NCBI RefSeq assembly: GCF_025999835.1
Contig: NZ_AP025628.1
Location: 3,100,001-3,164,000 of the forward strand
Length of the DNA: 64,000 nt
Direction: 5' to 3'
Origin: Caldinitratiruptor microaerophilus
GTDB lineage: Bacteria; Bacillota; Sulfobacillia; Symbiobacteriales; ZC4RG38
Shown: piece by piece, positions 20,895 to 29,727 of the stretch
Layout: each line of letters opens with the position of its first letter
How positions within the stretch are numbered: position 1 is the stretch's first letter
Position numbers and translations under genes: made by a program
The notes under the pieces: model-generated
The model's database searches: none
Seen by the model: the letters and a program-made list of their open reading frames with translations, nothing else
Told to the model about the DNA's origin: nothing

Positions 20895-20993
20895 GTTCCA
20901 CTTGCCAGTCTTGCCAGGAGCAGGAACGCGTCTGCCGCGCGGAGAAACGATCAGTCCGCGCTCAGACACGGCGCCCGCAGGGGGGTGGCGAGG

Positions 20994-22097
20994 GTGGACC
21001 TGGCGCTGGCCCTGCTGAAGCGGGGGTTCGTCAGTTTTCCGCGGCTTCTCATCGACCACGCAGGCCCGCTGGAACTGGGCTACGACGAGCTGGGCAAGCT
21101 CCTGGTGTTCCTGAGCGAGCCGGAGGTGCACCACCCGGAGCCCATCCCCGGGGTCGACTTCCGGATCCGGATGGGCACGAGCCCCGACCGGTACCGCAAC
21201 CTGCGGGAGCGCCTCATGGAGTTCGCCGACCTGGGTCTCGTGTTCTACCGGGAGAGCCCCGACGGTACGGAACTGGTCTTCAACTTTCAGCCCATGTTCG
21301 AGCGGCTCGAGGCCCTGGTCCGGGACCACGAGGCCCTGGAGGCGGAGGAGGCCGCCGGTCTCGCCGCCGGCGTGCCGGCGGCGGGCATCGGAGCGGAGGT
21401 CCCGGATGCGGAGGTTCCTGCCGCCCCGTCCCCGGCGTCCACCAGCTTCCTCGAGCAGGTGCGCCTCCACGCGCCGATCCTCCGCTGGGCCGAGCAGCGC
21501 CTGGGCCGTCCCCTCGGCGACCGCGAGGTGGCGGACATCCTCGACTGGATCAACACCTACGGGTTCGACGACCGGGTGGTGCGGGCCATCATCGACGAAG
21601 GCCTGGAGCGGGGGATCACCCGGTTCAGCTACCTCAACCAGATCGCCCGGCGCTGGCACGAGGACGGCATCCGCACGCTCGACGAGGCCGAGGCGGAGCG
21701 CGCGGAGTACCGCAAGGTCATGGCCCGCTGGGGCCGGGTGGTGAACCGGCTCGGGCTGGGGCGCCGCCTCACCCGGGCCGAACAGCAGCTCCTGGAGAAG
21801 TGGAGCAAGGACTGGGGCCTGCCCGACGAGGTCATCCTGCGAGCGTGCGACGAGACGGTGTACGCCCGGGAGCCGAACTTCGCCTACCTGGACCGGGTGC
21901 TCGCCTCCTGGCACGCGCAGGGGGTCCGGACCGTCGCCGACGCGGAACGCGTCCTCCAGCAGCACCGGCGCAGCCGCGCGCACGGCCGGCCTGCCGCCGA
22001 ACGGGAGGGCCCCCCGGCGCGGTCCAACGTGTTCCTGAGCGGCAAGTCCAGGGACGACATCGACTATGAACAGCTTTACCGCCGACCTGGCCGCTGA
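20994..22097 (+). CDS. DnaD-domain primosome protein
   Basis: A 367-residue protein that probably acts in helicase loading at oriC or restart sites with the next gene product. An N-terminal winged-helix region (about 1-110) is followed by an alanine-rich linker (about 115-150) and two DnaD/DnaB2 modules, each ending in the family's YLxxxxxxWhxxGixT pattern (YLNQIARRWHEDGIRT and YLDRVLASWHAQGVRT). The GTG at 20994 follows a G-rich stretch; GTG 20985 is an alternative. Its end overlaps the helicase loader gene by 32 bases, which implies coupled translation. Confidence 0.85.
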   Translation: MDLALALLKRGFVSFPRLLIDHAGPLELGYDELGKLLVFLSEPEVHHPEPIPGVDFRIRMGTSPDRYRNLRERLMEFADLGLVFYRESPDGTELVFNFQPMFERLEALVRDHEALEAEEAAGLAAGVPAAGIGAEVPDAEVPAAPSPASTSFLEQVRLHAPILRWAEQRLGRPLGDREVADILDWINTYGFDDRVVRAIIDEGLERGITRFSYLNQIARRWHEDGIRTLDEAEAERAEYRKVMARWGRVVNRLGLGRRLTRAEQQLLEKWSKDWGLPDEVILRACDETVYAREPNFAYLDRVLASWHAQGVRTVADAERVLQQHRRSRAHGRPAAEREGPPARSNVFLSGKSRDDIDYEQLYRRPGR

Positions 22098-23127
22098 GCG
22101 CATGCGGCGCCGGCAGGAGCGGATCCGCCGGCTCCGGGCGGAGCGCGACGAGCGGGAGGCCGAGCTCGTCCGCCGGATCCCCCGCCTGGCGGAACTTCAG
22201 GCGGAGCTGGCGCAGATCGGCCTGGCGATGGCGCGGGCGGTCCTGAGAGGCCCGGGTTCCGGGGTCGGTGGGGCGGACCCTGCGGACCTCGCCCGCCGGG
22301 GGCAGGCCCTGACGGCCGAGCGCGACGCCCTGCTGCGCGCGCACGGCGCCGATCCCCACGACCTCGAGGTGTGGTGGGACTGCCCGGATTGTCAGGATAC
22401 GGGCTGGATCCGCCCGCAGGTGGCGCCCGGGCAGGAGTCGGTCGCCCCGCCGCAGAAGTGTCATTGCCTCATCCGTGAGGAGATCGAGGACCTGTACCGC
22501 CTCTCGGGCCTGACGCCGGCCATGCGGGAGCACGTGTTCGAGCGCTTCGACCTCACGGTCTACCCTCCTGAGGACCGGGACTACATGGCGTGGGTGCGGG
22601 AGGAGTGCCGCCGGGCCGCCGGGGCGATCGCCGCGGGCGAAGCGGCGCCGAACCTCCTCCTGGAGGGCGGGGTCGGGCTCGGCAAGACCTTTCTCGCCGC
22701 GGCCATGGCGAACGCGGTCCTCGCCCGCGGCCGCCTCGCCGTCTACTTCACGTTCCCGGAGTTCCTCGACGTCCTGCGCAGGGCTCGGTTCGACGAGGAG
22801 GCGCTCGCGGCGCTGGTCGGCCGGGCGCTGGAAGCCGACCTTCTCGTCCTCGACGACCTCGGCGCCGAGAAGCTCTCCGAGTTCGTGGCCCAGGAACTGT
22901 TCAACATCCTCAACCGACGGGTTGCGGCGGGGCGACCGCTCGTGATCGCCACGAACCTCGACCTGCGCGAGCTGCGGCAATACTACGGGGAGCGGATCGA
23001 ATCCCGGATCGTAGGCCACTTCGAGGCGATCCGGCTGCGCGGGCAGGACGTGCGGCTCGTCCTGAAGCAGCGGCAGCTGCGCGCCGTCCGGGAGGGCCGG
23101 CCGGGGCGGGGCAGGGAGGGAGCGTGA
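22066..23127 (+). CDS. dnaI: Helicase loader (DnaI/DnaC-like AAA ATPase)
   Basis: A 353-residue protein. The N-terminal coiled region is followed by a zinc site, C106-x2-C109 and C132-x-C134, as in DnaI. The AAA+ part has Walker A GGVGLGKT at 201-208 and Walker B LLVLDDLGAEK, then an arginine-finger region ESRIVGHFEAIRL. It should load the replicative helicase DnaB/DnaC onto DNA. Overlap with the DnaD-like gene supports joint work. The start ATG lies inside the upstream gene and has no strong binding site, which fits translational coupling. Confidence 0.87.
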   Translation: MNSFTADLAAERMRRRQERIRRLRAERDEREAELVRRIPRLAELQAELAQIGLAMARAVLRGPGSGVGGADPADLARRGQALTAERDALLRAHGADPHDLEVWWDCPDCQDTGWIRPQVAPGQESVAPPQKCHCLIREEIEDLYRLSGLTPAMREHVFERFDLTVYPPEDRDYMAWVREECRRAAGAIAAGEAAPNLLLEGGVGLGKTFLAAAMANAVLARGRLAVYFTFPEFLDVLRRARFDEEALAALVGRALEADLLVLDDLGAEKLSEFVAQELFNILNRRVAAGRPLVIATNLDLRELRQYYGERIESRIVGHFEAIRLRGQDVRLVLKQRQLRAVREGRPGRGREGA

Positions 23128-24581
23128 GCCTGTCGAAGCAGGACCGGGAGCAGCGCCGCGCGCCGCTTCACGCCGCGGTCACCGGCTACGTGCGCCGGGC
23201 GCCGGCCGTGTTCCACGTGCCGGGGCACCGCCAGGGTCGGGCCGCGCCGGCAGCGCTCCGGCGCCTGCTCGGGTCCGGCCTCTGCGCCGACCTCACCGAG
23301 GCTCCGGGTCTTGACGATCTCCACGCGCCCTCCGGGGCCATCGAGCGGGCTCACCGTCTTCTGGCGCGCGCCTTCGGAGCCGGGGCGTCGTTCTTCCTGG
23401 TGGGCGGCACGACGGCGGGGATCCAGGCCCTGCTCCTGGCCGCCGGACCGCCGGGGTCCCGGGTGGTGGTGCCCCGCCACAGCCACCGCTCGGTCCTCGC
23501 GGGGCTGGTCCTCGCGGGCCACGAGCCTGTCTACGTGCGCCCCACCTACGACCCCGACCTCGACCTGCCGCTGGGCGTGCCTCCCGCGTCGGTCGACCAG
23601 TCCCTGGCGGCGTGCCCGGAGGCGGTCGCCGTGCTGGCGGTCCACCCGACCTACCACGGCGTCCCCGCGCAGGTGGCGGAGCTCGCGGCGGTCGCCCACC
23701 GCCACGGCGTGCCCCTCCTCGTCGACGAGGCCCACGGCGCCCACTTCGCCTTCCACCCGGCCCTGCCCGAAGCGGCCCTGGCGGCCGGGGCGGACGCGTC
23801 GGTGCAGAGCCTGCACAAGACGGGCGGTTCCCTCACGCAGTCGAGCGTCCTCCACCTGGCGGCCGGGTCGCCGCTGCCTCCGGACCGGGTCCGTGAACTG
23901 CTCGCGCTCGTGCAGTCGTCGAGCCCGTCCTACCTGCTGATGGTGAGCCTCGACCTGGCTCGGCGGCATCTGGCCCTGCACGGACGGGCACGCTGGGAAC
24001 GGGCGCTGGAGACGGCGGCGCGGGTGCGGAGGGCGGTCGGGCGCATCCGCGGGTTGCGGGTGCCGGAGGTTCCGGGTGGCGACCCGACCCGCATCATCGT
24101 GGACGTGCGGGGCCGCAAGCTGTCCGGCCCGCAGGCGGCCCGGGCCCTGTGGCGGCGCGGCGTGGCGGTCGAGCTCGCCGGACCCGGCTACGTGCTGCTG
24201 GTGGTCGGCCCCGGTACGGGGAGGGATGACGTCGCCCGGCTCCTGGCGGCCCTGGCCGACCTGCCGGAAGGGCGACGCGCCCCGCAGCGGCTGGGCGAGC
24301 CGCCCTGGCCGCAGGTGGCCCTGCCGCCCCGGGCAGCGCTCTTGGGCCCCCGGCGCCGGCTGCCCCTGCGGGACGCCCGCGGGGAGGTGGCGGCCGAGGC
24401 CGTGATCCCTTACCCTCCCGGCATCCCGGCGGTTGCCCCCGGCGAGGTGCTCACCCCGGAGGTGCTGGAGTACCTGGCCCGCCTGCGGCGCGTGGGCGCG
24501 CACTTGCAGGGGGCTGCGGATCCCCGCCTGGAAACCATCGCGGTGGTGGACCAGGGGGACGCATGTCGCCCGGGGAGTTGA
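23124..24581 (+). CDS. Orn/Lys/Arg decarboxylase-family PLP enzyme (YaaO/SpeA-like)
   Basis: A 485-residue fold-type I PLP enzyme. FHVPGHRQGR is the family's N-terminal motif, DDLHAPSGAI and VGGTTAGIQALLLA bind cofactor phosphate, DEAHGAHF holds the PLP aspartate, and SLHKTGGS carries the Schiff-base lysine. The GTG at 23124 overlaps the previous stop as GTGA and has GGGAGGGAG upstream. In Bacillus a related gene (yaaO) lies just before tmk, as here. The amino acid used is uncertain; the short C-terminal domain resembles arginine/lysine decarboxylase relatives. Confidence 0.85.
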   Translation: MSLSKQDREQRRAPLHAAVTGYVRRAPAVFHVPGHRQGRAAPAALRRLLGSGLCADLTEAPGLDDLHAPSGAIERAHRLLARAFGAGASFFLVGGTTAGIQALLLAAGPPGSRVVVPRHSHRSVLAGLVLAGHEPVYVRPTYDPDLDLPLGVPPASVDQSLAACPEAVAVLAVHPTYHGVPAQVAELAAVAHRHGVPLLVDEAHGAHFAFHPALPEAALAAGADASVQSLHKTGGSLTQSSVLHLAAGSPLPPDRVRELLALVQSSSPSYLLMVSLDLARRHLALHGRARWERALETAARVRRAVGRIRGLRVPEVPGGDPTRIIVDVRGRKLSGPQAARALWRRGVAVELAGPGYVLLVVGPGTGRDDVARLLAALADLPEGRRAPQRLGEPPWPQVALPPRAALLGPRRRLPLRDARGEVAAEAVIPYPPGIPAVAPGEVLTPEVLEYLARLRRVGAHLQGAADPRLETIAVVDQGDACRPGS

Positions 24582-24585
24582 TGGG

Positions 24586-25218
24586 ATGCCCGTTCTGATC
24601 ACGCTGGAGGGGCTCGACGGCTCCGGGAAGACGACCCAGTTCGAGCAGCTCGTGGAGTACCTGCGCACGCTGGGGCACGAGTTCGTCGCCACCCGGGAGC
24701 CGGGGGGCACCGCGGCGGGCGAGGCGCTGCGGCGCCTGCTCCTCGATCCGGACCTGCCCCTCACGATCCACAGCGAGGCCTTCCTGTACGCCGCTGCCCG
24801 GGCGGAGCTGGTGGAGCGGGTCGTGCGGCCGGCCCTGTACGCGGGGCGGAGCGTGGTGCTCGACCGCTACGTGGACTCCAGCGTGGCCTACCAGGCCTAC
24901 GGCCGCGGGCTGCCCCCCGAGTTCGTGATGGCCATCAACGAGATGGGCACGGGGGGGCTCCGGCCCCATCGGACGATCCTCCTCGACCTGCCCGTGGCAC
25001 TGGCCCTGGAGCGGAAGCGGCAGGCGGGGGGCGACCGCTTCGAGCGCGAGACCGCGGAGTTCTTCGAGCGCGTGCGCGAAGGATACCTGGAGCTGGCAGC
25101 CGCCGAGCCCGAGCGGATCCGGGTGGTGGACGCCTCGCGGCCGCCCGGGGAGGTCCAGGCCGAGGTCCGCCGGCTGGTGCGGGAGATCTGGCCCGTACGG
25201 CAGGGGGCGAACGCATGA
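24586..25218 (+). CDS. tmk: Thymidylate kinase
   Basis: A 210-residue kinase that phosphorylates dTMP to dTDP. P-loop LEGLDGSGKTT at the N-terminus, substrate motif LDRYVDSSVAYQAYGRG, and REPGGT. The ATG at 24586 has GGGGAG at 24572-24577. It begins 4 bases after the decarboxylase stop and overlaps darA by 4 bases (ATGA). Confidence 0.96.
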   Translation: MPVLITLEGLDGSGKTTQFEQLVEYLRTLGHEFVATREPGGTAAGEALRRLLLDPDLPLTIHSEAFLYAAARAELVERVVRPALYAGRSVVLDRYVDSSVAYQAYGRGLPPEFVMAINEMGTGGLRPHRTILLDLPVALALERKRQAGGDRFERETAEFFERVREGYLELAAAEPERIRVVDASRPPGEVQAEVRRLVREIWPVRQGANA

Positions 25219-25544
25219 AACTGGTGATCGCGGTCATCCAGGACAAGGACGCCCACCGGCTGCTGGAAGGGCTCATGCAGGCCGGGTTCGGCGCCACCAA
25301 GCTGGCCAGTACGGGCGGCTTCCTGCGGGAGGGGAACACCACCCTCCTGGTCGGGGTGGAAGACGAGCGGGTGGACGAGGTCATCGGCATCATCCGCCGG
25401 ACCTGCAAGGCCCGGGAGCAGCTCGTGACCCCGCTGGCGCCCATGAGCGGGTCGGCGGAATCCTACCTCCCGTACCCCGTCGAGGTGCAGGTCGGGGGCG
25501 CGACCGTCTTCGTCCTCCAAGTGGACCGGTTCGAGAAGTTCTGA
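25215..25544 (+). CDS. darA: Cyclic-di-AMP receptor DarA (PstA/YaaQ)
   Basis: A 109-residue PII-like protein. VIAVIQDKDAHRL, the TKLASTGGFLREGNTT loop and the C-terminal FVLQVDRFEKF match YaaQ/PstA, trimers that bind c-di-AMP. The target in the cell is not known. It sits in its conserved place between tmk and holB, overlapping tmk as ATGA and one base from holB. Confidence 0.95.
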   Translation: MKLVIAVIQDKDAHRLLEGLMQAGFGATKLASTGGFLREGNTTLLVGVEDERVDEVIGIIRRTCKAREQLVTPLAPMSGSAESYLPYPVEVQVGGATVFVLQVDRFEKF

Positions 25545-25545
25545 G

Positions 25546-26565
25546 ATGGGCTGGTCGGAGGTCGTCGGCCAGCCGGTCGCGGTGCGGCTCCTGCGCGGAG
25601 CCGTCGCCGCGGGCCGGGTGGCGCATGCCTACCTCTTTTCCGGGCCGGAGGGGACGGGCCGGCGCACCGCGGCCCGTGTCCTGGCGAAGGCGCTCGGATG
25701 CGAGGCCCCGCCCGTGCCGGGCGATGCCTGCGACCGGTGCCGCCACTGCACCCGCGTGGATCGGGGCGTGCACGAGAACGTCCTGGTGGTCGAGCCCCGG
25801 GGCCGCGAGATCCGCCTCTGGCAGGTGGTGCACCGGGAAGAGAGCGACCGCCAGGGGGCGGTGCCGCTGTCCGACTTCCTCGTGGTCCGGCCCGCGGAGG
25901 GCGCGCGGAAGGTCGTGATCGTCGACGGGGCCGAAACCCTGAACCCCGAGGCGGCCAACAGCCTCCTCAAGAGCCTGGAGGAGCCGCCCCCGTATGCCCA
26001 CATCCTCCTCCTGACCGCCAACCCCGCTGCCGTCCTGCCGACCATCCGCTCCCGCTGCCAGACGGTGCAGTTCGCGCCCATCGCCCCGGGGGTGATCGAG
26101 GCCGCCTTGCGGGACGAGGGGGTCCAGGCGGAAGCAGCCCGGCTGGCGGCAGCCCTTGCGGGGGGGAGCCTGGGGCGTGCTCGGGCGCTGGTGAAGGACG
26201 AGGCGCTGCTGAGGCGGCGCCAGGAGGTGGGAGAGCTCCTCGCGGAGGTGCCGCGTCGGGATGACGCCTGGCGGCTGGCCCGCGCCGAGGAGCTGGACCA
26301 GCGTCGCGAGGAGCTTCCCGCCGTGCTCGATCTCATGGTCCTCTGGTTGCGGGACGCCATGGTGGTGGCCGAGGGCGGCCGTGCGCCAGGAGACCCCGCG
26401 CAGGCGGACGACCCGACCGGGCGGATCCTCACCGACCTGGTCAGGTGGGGGCGGGAGCGCCTGATCCGGGGGCTGGAGGCGGTGGAGGCCGCCCGGGGGC
26501 AGCTGGACCGCAACGCGAACCCCCGGCTCGTCTTGGACGTGCTCCTCCTCCGGTTGGGAGCGTAG
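25546..26565 (+). CDS. holB: DNA polymerase III delta-prime subunit
   Basis: A 339-residue clamp-loader subunit. The P-loop is degenerate (SGPEGTGRRTA, lysine replaced by arginine), which is expected because delta-prime does not hydrolyse ATP. A zinc site CDRCRHC follows, then SLLKSLEEPP and the SRC motif (TIRSRCQTVQF). It works with DnaX to load the beta clamp. The yaaR gene that precedes it in Bacillus is absent. Confidence 0.95.
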   Translation: MGWSEVVGQPVAVRLLRGAVAAGRVAHAYLFSGPEGTGRRTAARVLAKALGCEAPPVPGDACDRCRHCTRVDRGVHENVLVVEPRGREIRLWQVVHREESDRQGAVPLSDFLVVRPAEGARKVVIVDGAETLNPEAANSLLKSLEEPPPYAHILLLTANPAAVLPTIRSRCQTVQFAPIAPGVIEAALRDEGVQAEAARLAAALAGGSLGRARALVKDEALLRRRQEVGELLAEVPRRDDAWRLARAEELDQRREELPAVLDLMVLWLRDAMVVAEGGRAPGDPAQADDPTGRILTDLVRWGRERLIRGLEAVEAARGQLDRNANPRLVLDVLLLRLGA

Positions 26566-26566
26566 C

Positions 26567-26595
26567 TTGTCCCTGTCCGATGCAGCACCTATACT
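26567..26595 (+). promoter_or_regulatory. Promoter for ricT
   Basis: TTGTCC (26567-26572), 17 bases, TATACT (26590-26595) lie in the gap after holB, 36 bases before the ricT ATG. It would let ricT-rsmI be transcribed apart from the tmk operon. Confidence 0.6.
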
Positions 26596-26631
26596 GGGCC
26601 TGAGTGGGGATCTGCCCCTGGGGGTATCGGC

Positions 26632-27567
26632 ATGGTTCGGGTCGTCGGGGTGCGGTTCCGAAGAGCGGGCAAGATCTACTACTTCGATCCCGGAGACCTC
26701 CCGCTGCGGCGCGGGATGCACGTGATCGTGGAGACCAGCCGCGGGATGGAGTACGGCGAGGTCGCGCTCCCACCTCGCTTCGTGGAGGAAGACGAGGTCG
26801 TCGGGGAGCTCAAGCCCATCGTGCGGGTGGCCACCCCCGAAGACGACCGGCGGATGGAAGAGAACCGGCGGCGGCAGGAGGAAGCGTTCCGGATCTGCCT
26901 GGAGAAGATCGACGCCCACGGCCTGCCCATGAACCTGGTGGACGCCGAGTACACCTTCGACGGCAGCAAGCTCGTCTTCTCCTTCACCGCCGAGGGGCGG
27001 GTGGACTTCCGGCAGCTGGTGCGTGACCTGGCCGCGGTGTTCCGGACCCGCATCGAGCTACGGCAGATCGGGGTCCGGGACGAAGCCAAGCTCCTCGGGG
27101 GCATCGGACCCTGCGGGCGGGTCCTGTGCTGCAGCAGTTTCCTCTCCGACTTCGCGCCGGTGTCCATCCGGATGGCCAAGGACCAGAACCTCTCGCTCAA
27201 CCCGACCAAGATCTCCGGCCTCTGCGGCCGTCTCATGTGCTGCCTGCGGTACGAGCAGGGTCACTACGGGCCGGCCCGGCCCGCCGTGAGCACCGAAGAC
27301 CTCCTGACCGCTGCGCAGGCGGAGCCGGCCGGGGTTCCGGCGGAGCTCGAGCAGGAGCCGGATCTGGTCCTGGCCGGCGCGGACGAGGGCGAGGGACCGC
27401 TCCTCGACCTCCTCGCAGCCGAGGAGGTCTCCGCAGGGGAAGAGGTCGAAGCGGCCCACCCCGCGCCGGCGCCCGGGGCCGGCCGGCGCCGCCGCCGGCG
27501 GCGGGGCGGGCGGGGACGGCGGTCAGAGCCCGGGCAGCCCCCGGCGGCCGGGCCCGCCGGGTCGTGA
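26632..27567 (+). CDS. ricT: PSP1-domain protein RicT (YaaT)
   Basis: A 311-residue homologue of RicT, which with RicA and RicF forms an Fe-S complex that helps RNase Y mature mRNAs and affects the phosphorelay and sporulation. The PSP1 domain is clear: GIGPCGRVLCCSSFL, then KISGLCGRLMCCL, which hold the conserved cysteines. The tail (from about residue 225) is acidic and then ends in a run of arginines (GRRRRRRRGGRGRR), longer than in Bacillus. No yabA follows, unlike Bacillus. Confidence 0.93.
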   Translation: MVRVVGVRFRRAGKIYYFDPGDLPLRRGMHVIVETSRGMEYGEVALPPRFVEEDEVVGELKPIVRVATPEDDRRMEENRRRQEEAFRICLEKIDAHGLPMNLVDAEYTFDGSKLVFSFTAEGRVDFRQLVRDLAAVFRTRIELRQIGVRDEAKLLGGIGPCGRVLCCSSFLSDFAPVSIRMAKDQNLSLNPTKISGLCGRLMCCLRYEQGHYGPARPAVSTEDLLTAAQAEPAGVPAELEQEPDLVLAGADEGEGPLLDLLAAEEVSAGEEVEAAHPAPAPGAGRRRRRRRGGRGRRSEPGQPPAAGPAGS

Positions 27568-27599
27568 GGCGAGCCGCGGGCGAGGAGGCTGCAGGAGGC

Positions 27600-28547
27600 G
27601 TGGCCGGGACCCTCTACCTGGTCGGGACCCCCATCGGCAATCTGGAGGATATTACCCTCCGGGCTCTACGCATCCTGCGAGAGGTCGACCTGATCGCCGC
27701 CGAGGACACCCGGCAGACCCGGCGGCTCCTGCATCACCACGGGATCCGGACCCCGCTCCTGTCTTACCATGCGCACAACGAGGCGGCCCGCGTCCCGGAC
27801 CTGGTGCAGCGCCTGCGCGAGGGCCAGAACATCGCCCTGGTGACGGACGCAGGGATGCCGGGGATCTCGGACCCGGGCCGGCTCGTGGTGGATGCCGCCC
27901 TGAAGGCCGGTCTACCGGTCCGGGTGGTCCCCGGGCCGTCCGCGGCCGTCGCCGCGCTCGCCCTGGCAGGGCTGCCGGCCGGGGTCTGGCTCTTCGCGGG
28001 CTTTCTGCCCCGGCGGCCCGGTTCGCGGCGCGAAGCGCTGCAGGCGATCCTCACCACAGGATACACGGCGGTGCTGTACGAGGCGCCCCACCGGGTGGTG
28101 GAAACCCTGGCGGACCTGGCGGCGCTCGCCCCCGATCGGCAGGTGGCGGTATGCCGGGAGCTGACCAAGCAGTTCGAGGAGGTGCGCCGGGGGAGGCCGG
28201 CGGAGCTTGCCGAGCACTTCCGGACGGAGGGCGCGCGGGGGGAGTTCACCCTGGTGATCGGTCCGCCGGCGCATTCCTCCCGCGAGCCGGGCGAGGAGCC
28301 GGGGCGGGTACATCCCGCGCTCCCCGGGACGACGGGTGGGAGCGGGAGCGGCGGAGAGGAAGCCCTCTGGCAGGCCTACGCCGCGCGCGTGCGGCAACTG
28401 GAAGACGAGGGGCTGGACCCCCGGGAGGCGACGCGCCGGGTGGCGCGGGAGTACGGAGTGCGGCGCCGGGACGTCTACCAGGCTGTGCTGCGGGTTCGCT
28501 CCCGGGGAGCCGGGCCCCGGCCGGACGGTGCGCCGGGAGGATCGTGA
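27600..28547 (+). CDS. rsmI: 16S rRNA C1402 2'-O-ribose methyltransferase
   Basis: A 315-residue SAM-dependent methyltransferase of the tetrapyrrole-methylase fold. LYLVGTPIGNLEDITLRAL at the start, AAEDTRQTRRLL, LVTDAGMPGISDPG and LPPRRPGSR-like sequences are diagnostic. The C-terminal ARVRQLEDEGLDPREATRRV is the family's helix-turn-helix tail. GTG 27600 is chosen (GAGGAGG at 27582-27588); GTG 27564, overlapping the ricT stop, has no binding site. A terminator follows. Confidence 0.93.
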   Translation: MAGTLYLVGTPIGNLEDITLRALRILREVDLIAAEDTRQTRRLLHHHGIRTPLLSYHAHNEAARVPDLVQRLREGQNIALVTDAGMPGISDPGRLVVDAALKAGLPVRVVPGPSAAVAALALAGLPAGVWLFAGFLPRRPGSRREALQAILTTGYTAVLYEAPHRVVETLADLAALAPDRQVAVCRELTKQFEEVRRGRPAELAEHFRTEGARGEFTLVIGPPAHSSREPGEEPGRVHPALPGTTGGSGSGGEEALWQAYAARVRQLEDEGLDPREATRRVAREYGVRRRDVYQAVLRVRSRGAGPRPDGAPGGS

Positions 28548-28560
28548 GCGCAACGAAAAA

Positions 28561-28591
28561 CAGCACCCTCCCCAGGTGAAGTCGGGTGCTG
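28561..28591. terminator. Bidirectional terminator between rsmI and abrB
   Basis: CAGCACCC (28561-28568) pairs with GGGTGCTG (28584-28591). AAAAA lies on the left side, giving TTTTT after the hairpin for minus-strand transcripts, and TGTTCTGTCT follows on the right. A second inverted repeat GGTGAG/CTCACC at about 28632-28660 lies nearer the abrB stop. Confidence 0.8.
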
Positions 28592-28674
28592 CGTCCGTGT
28601 TCTGTCTCCGGTCCGGTCGATTCGGCTGGCGGTGAGTCCCCCGTTACCCACCGCTCACCGAGGCAGTGCCGGAA

Positions 28675-28938
28675 CTAACCGGCGCTGGCCATCGCGCGGC
28701 TGGCCATCTGGGTCAGGCAGTTGTGGCAGACGTTCTTCCCCTTGAAGTTCTCGACGTTGGCGGCGTTCCCGCAGAACACGCACGCCGGCTCGTACTTGCG
28801 CAGGATGATCTTGTCCCCATCCACGTAGATCTCCAGCGAGTCCTTCTCCTCGATGCTCAGCGTCCGCCGCAACTCGATCGGGATCACCACGCGGCCCAGT
28901 TCGTCTACCTTGCGCACGATACCGGTCGACTTCATCAT
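28675..28938 (-). CDS. abrB: AbrB-family transition-state regulator with zinc tail
   Basis: An 87-residue DNA-binding protein. STGIVRKVDELGRVVIPIEL is the swapped-hairpin AbrB domain, nearly identical to Bacillus AbrB. The C-terminal half differs: CVFCGN...CHNC makes a four-cysteine zinc ribbon where Bacillus AbrB has a glutamine-rich multimerisation tail. The ATG at 28938 has AAGGGGG upstream; ten extra N-terminal residues from 28968 are unlikely. It lies between rsmI and metG as in Bacillus and probably represses stationary-phase genes. Confidence 0.92.
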   Translation of the reverse strand: MMKSTGIVRKVDELGRVVIPIELRRTLSIEEKDSLEIYVDGDKIILRKYEPACVFCGNAANVENFKGKNVCHNCLTQMASRAMASAG

Positions 28939-29078
28939 GCTGGAGTCCCCCTTCTGTTCCAAATCCATACAAGGCCAACATCATGCTCCAAATATGTTTG
29001 AAACCGGCACTGACTGGGGACTGAAAACCGGGGTGGCTCAGGCGAACACCCACACATACGCCACCCGCGACTACGATA

Positions 29079-29107
29079 ACCATAATTGGAACAACGTCCT
29101 AAGTCAA
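29079..29107 (-). promoter_or_regulatory. Candidate abrB promoter
   Basis: On the minus strand TTGACT (29107-29102), 17 bases, TATGGT (29084-29079). It gives an untranslated leader of about 135 bases. The 250 bases between this and the metG promoter (29108-29354) show no gene. Confidence 0.5.
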
Positions 29108-29354
29108 GGGGAAAGTCGGACCCTTAGGGGGAATCCTCTCCCTTTACTGGTCATCTTGACCGGGGGAGTTCGCTCGTTCCTGCGCGCTGGCCCGATCGCG
29201 CCCGGTGACGCTTGGCAGTATTCGACAGGGCAGGGAGACTCTCCTTCTGTACGCAAGCCGCTCGCCGTTCGGAATCCTCCATAAGAAAGAGCGGTCAGAA
29301 TAGAAAAGTGCTACCCACACGGAGCGCGCCGGTGCGGGGAGCCGCCACAGCCGC

Positions 29355-29383
29355 TTGACAGCTCCACCCACGGACGCTAGAGT
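29355..29383 (+). promoter_or_regulatory. Promoter of the metG T-box transcript
   Basis: Perfect TTGACA (29355-29360), 17 bases, TAGAGT (29378-29383). Transcription would start near 29390. Confidence 0.75.
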
Positions 29384-29389
29384 TTGGGT

Positions 29390-29690
29390 ATACGAGGCGA
29401 TGATGGGGAGCGAGTACGGAGGGAGGCCGCTGCAGCGAGCCCGGGAGGGTGCGAGCCGGGTGCGTGGCGAACTCCGGAACATGGCCCTGGAGCTGCCGGC
29501 CGAAACCCGGAGGAGCGGGCGCGGAGCGAGCCGGGGTGTAGGTCGGGCCGGCCGGCCCCCGTTAGCGGGCCAGGGTATTGAGGCCGGTGCCTCGCCGGCT
29601 GCGTACCCGGAGAGGCCTGCGCCGCGAGGCGCGGGCGAATCAGGGTGGTACCGCGGGAAACAGACCCGCCCCTGCGAAGGGGCGGGTCTT
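29390..29690 (+). ncRNA. T-box riboswitch (methionine) upstream of metG
   Basis: The leader has the three T-box landmarks. Stem I starts with a CGATGATGGGGAGCGAGTA-type kink-turn motif (about 29397-29416). The T-box AGGGTGGTACCGCG lies at 29642-29655. A terminator follows, made of GACCCGCCCC (29663-29672), a six-base loop and GGGGCGGGTC (29679-29688), with TTT after it. An AUG at 29481-29483, preceded by GGAAC about 90 bases into the transcript, is the likely specifier. The UGGU bulge fits a tRNA with discriminator A, as tRNA-Met has. Uncharged tRNA-Met should open the terminator and raise metG expression. Confidence 0.93.
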
Positions 29691-29727
29691 TGCATTCTGT
29701 TACCCTGTGCATGGGGAGGCGCTTCGC

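Noticed and set aside
16126-20901. Minus-strand open frame of about 1,590 codons
   Set aside because: Shadow of the oxidoreductase genes and flanking DNA; no domain, start or ribosome site.
29280-29420. Small coding frames between abrB and metG
   Set aside because: The plus-strand frames fall in the T-box leader, and the minus-strand ATG at 29282 has no ribosome site or recognisable protein.
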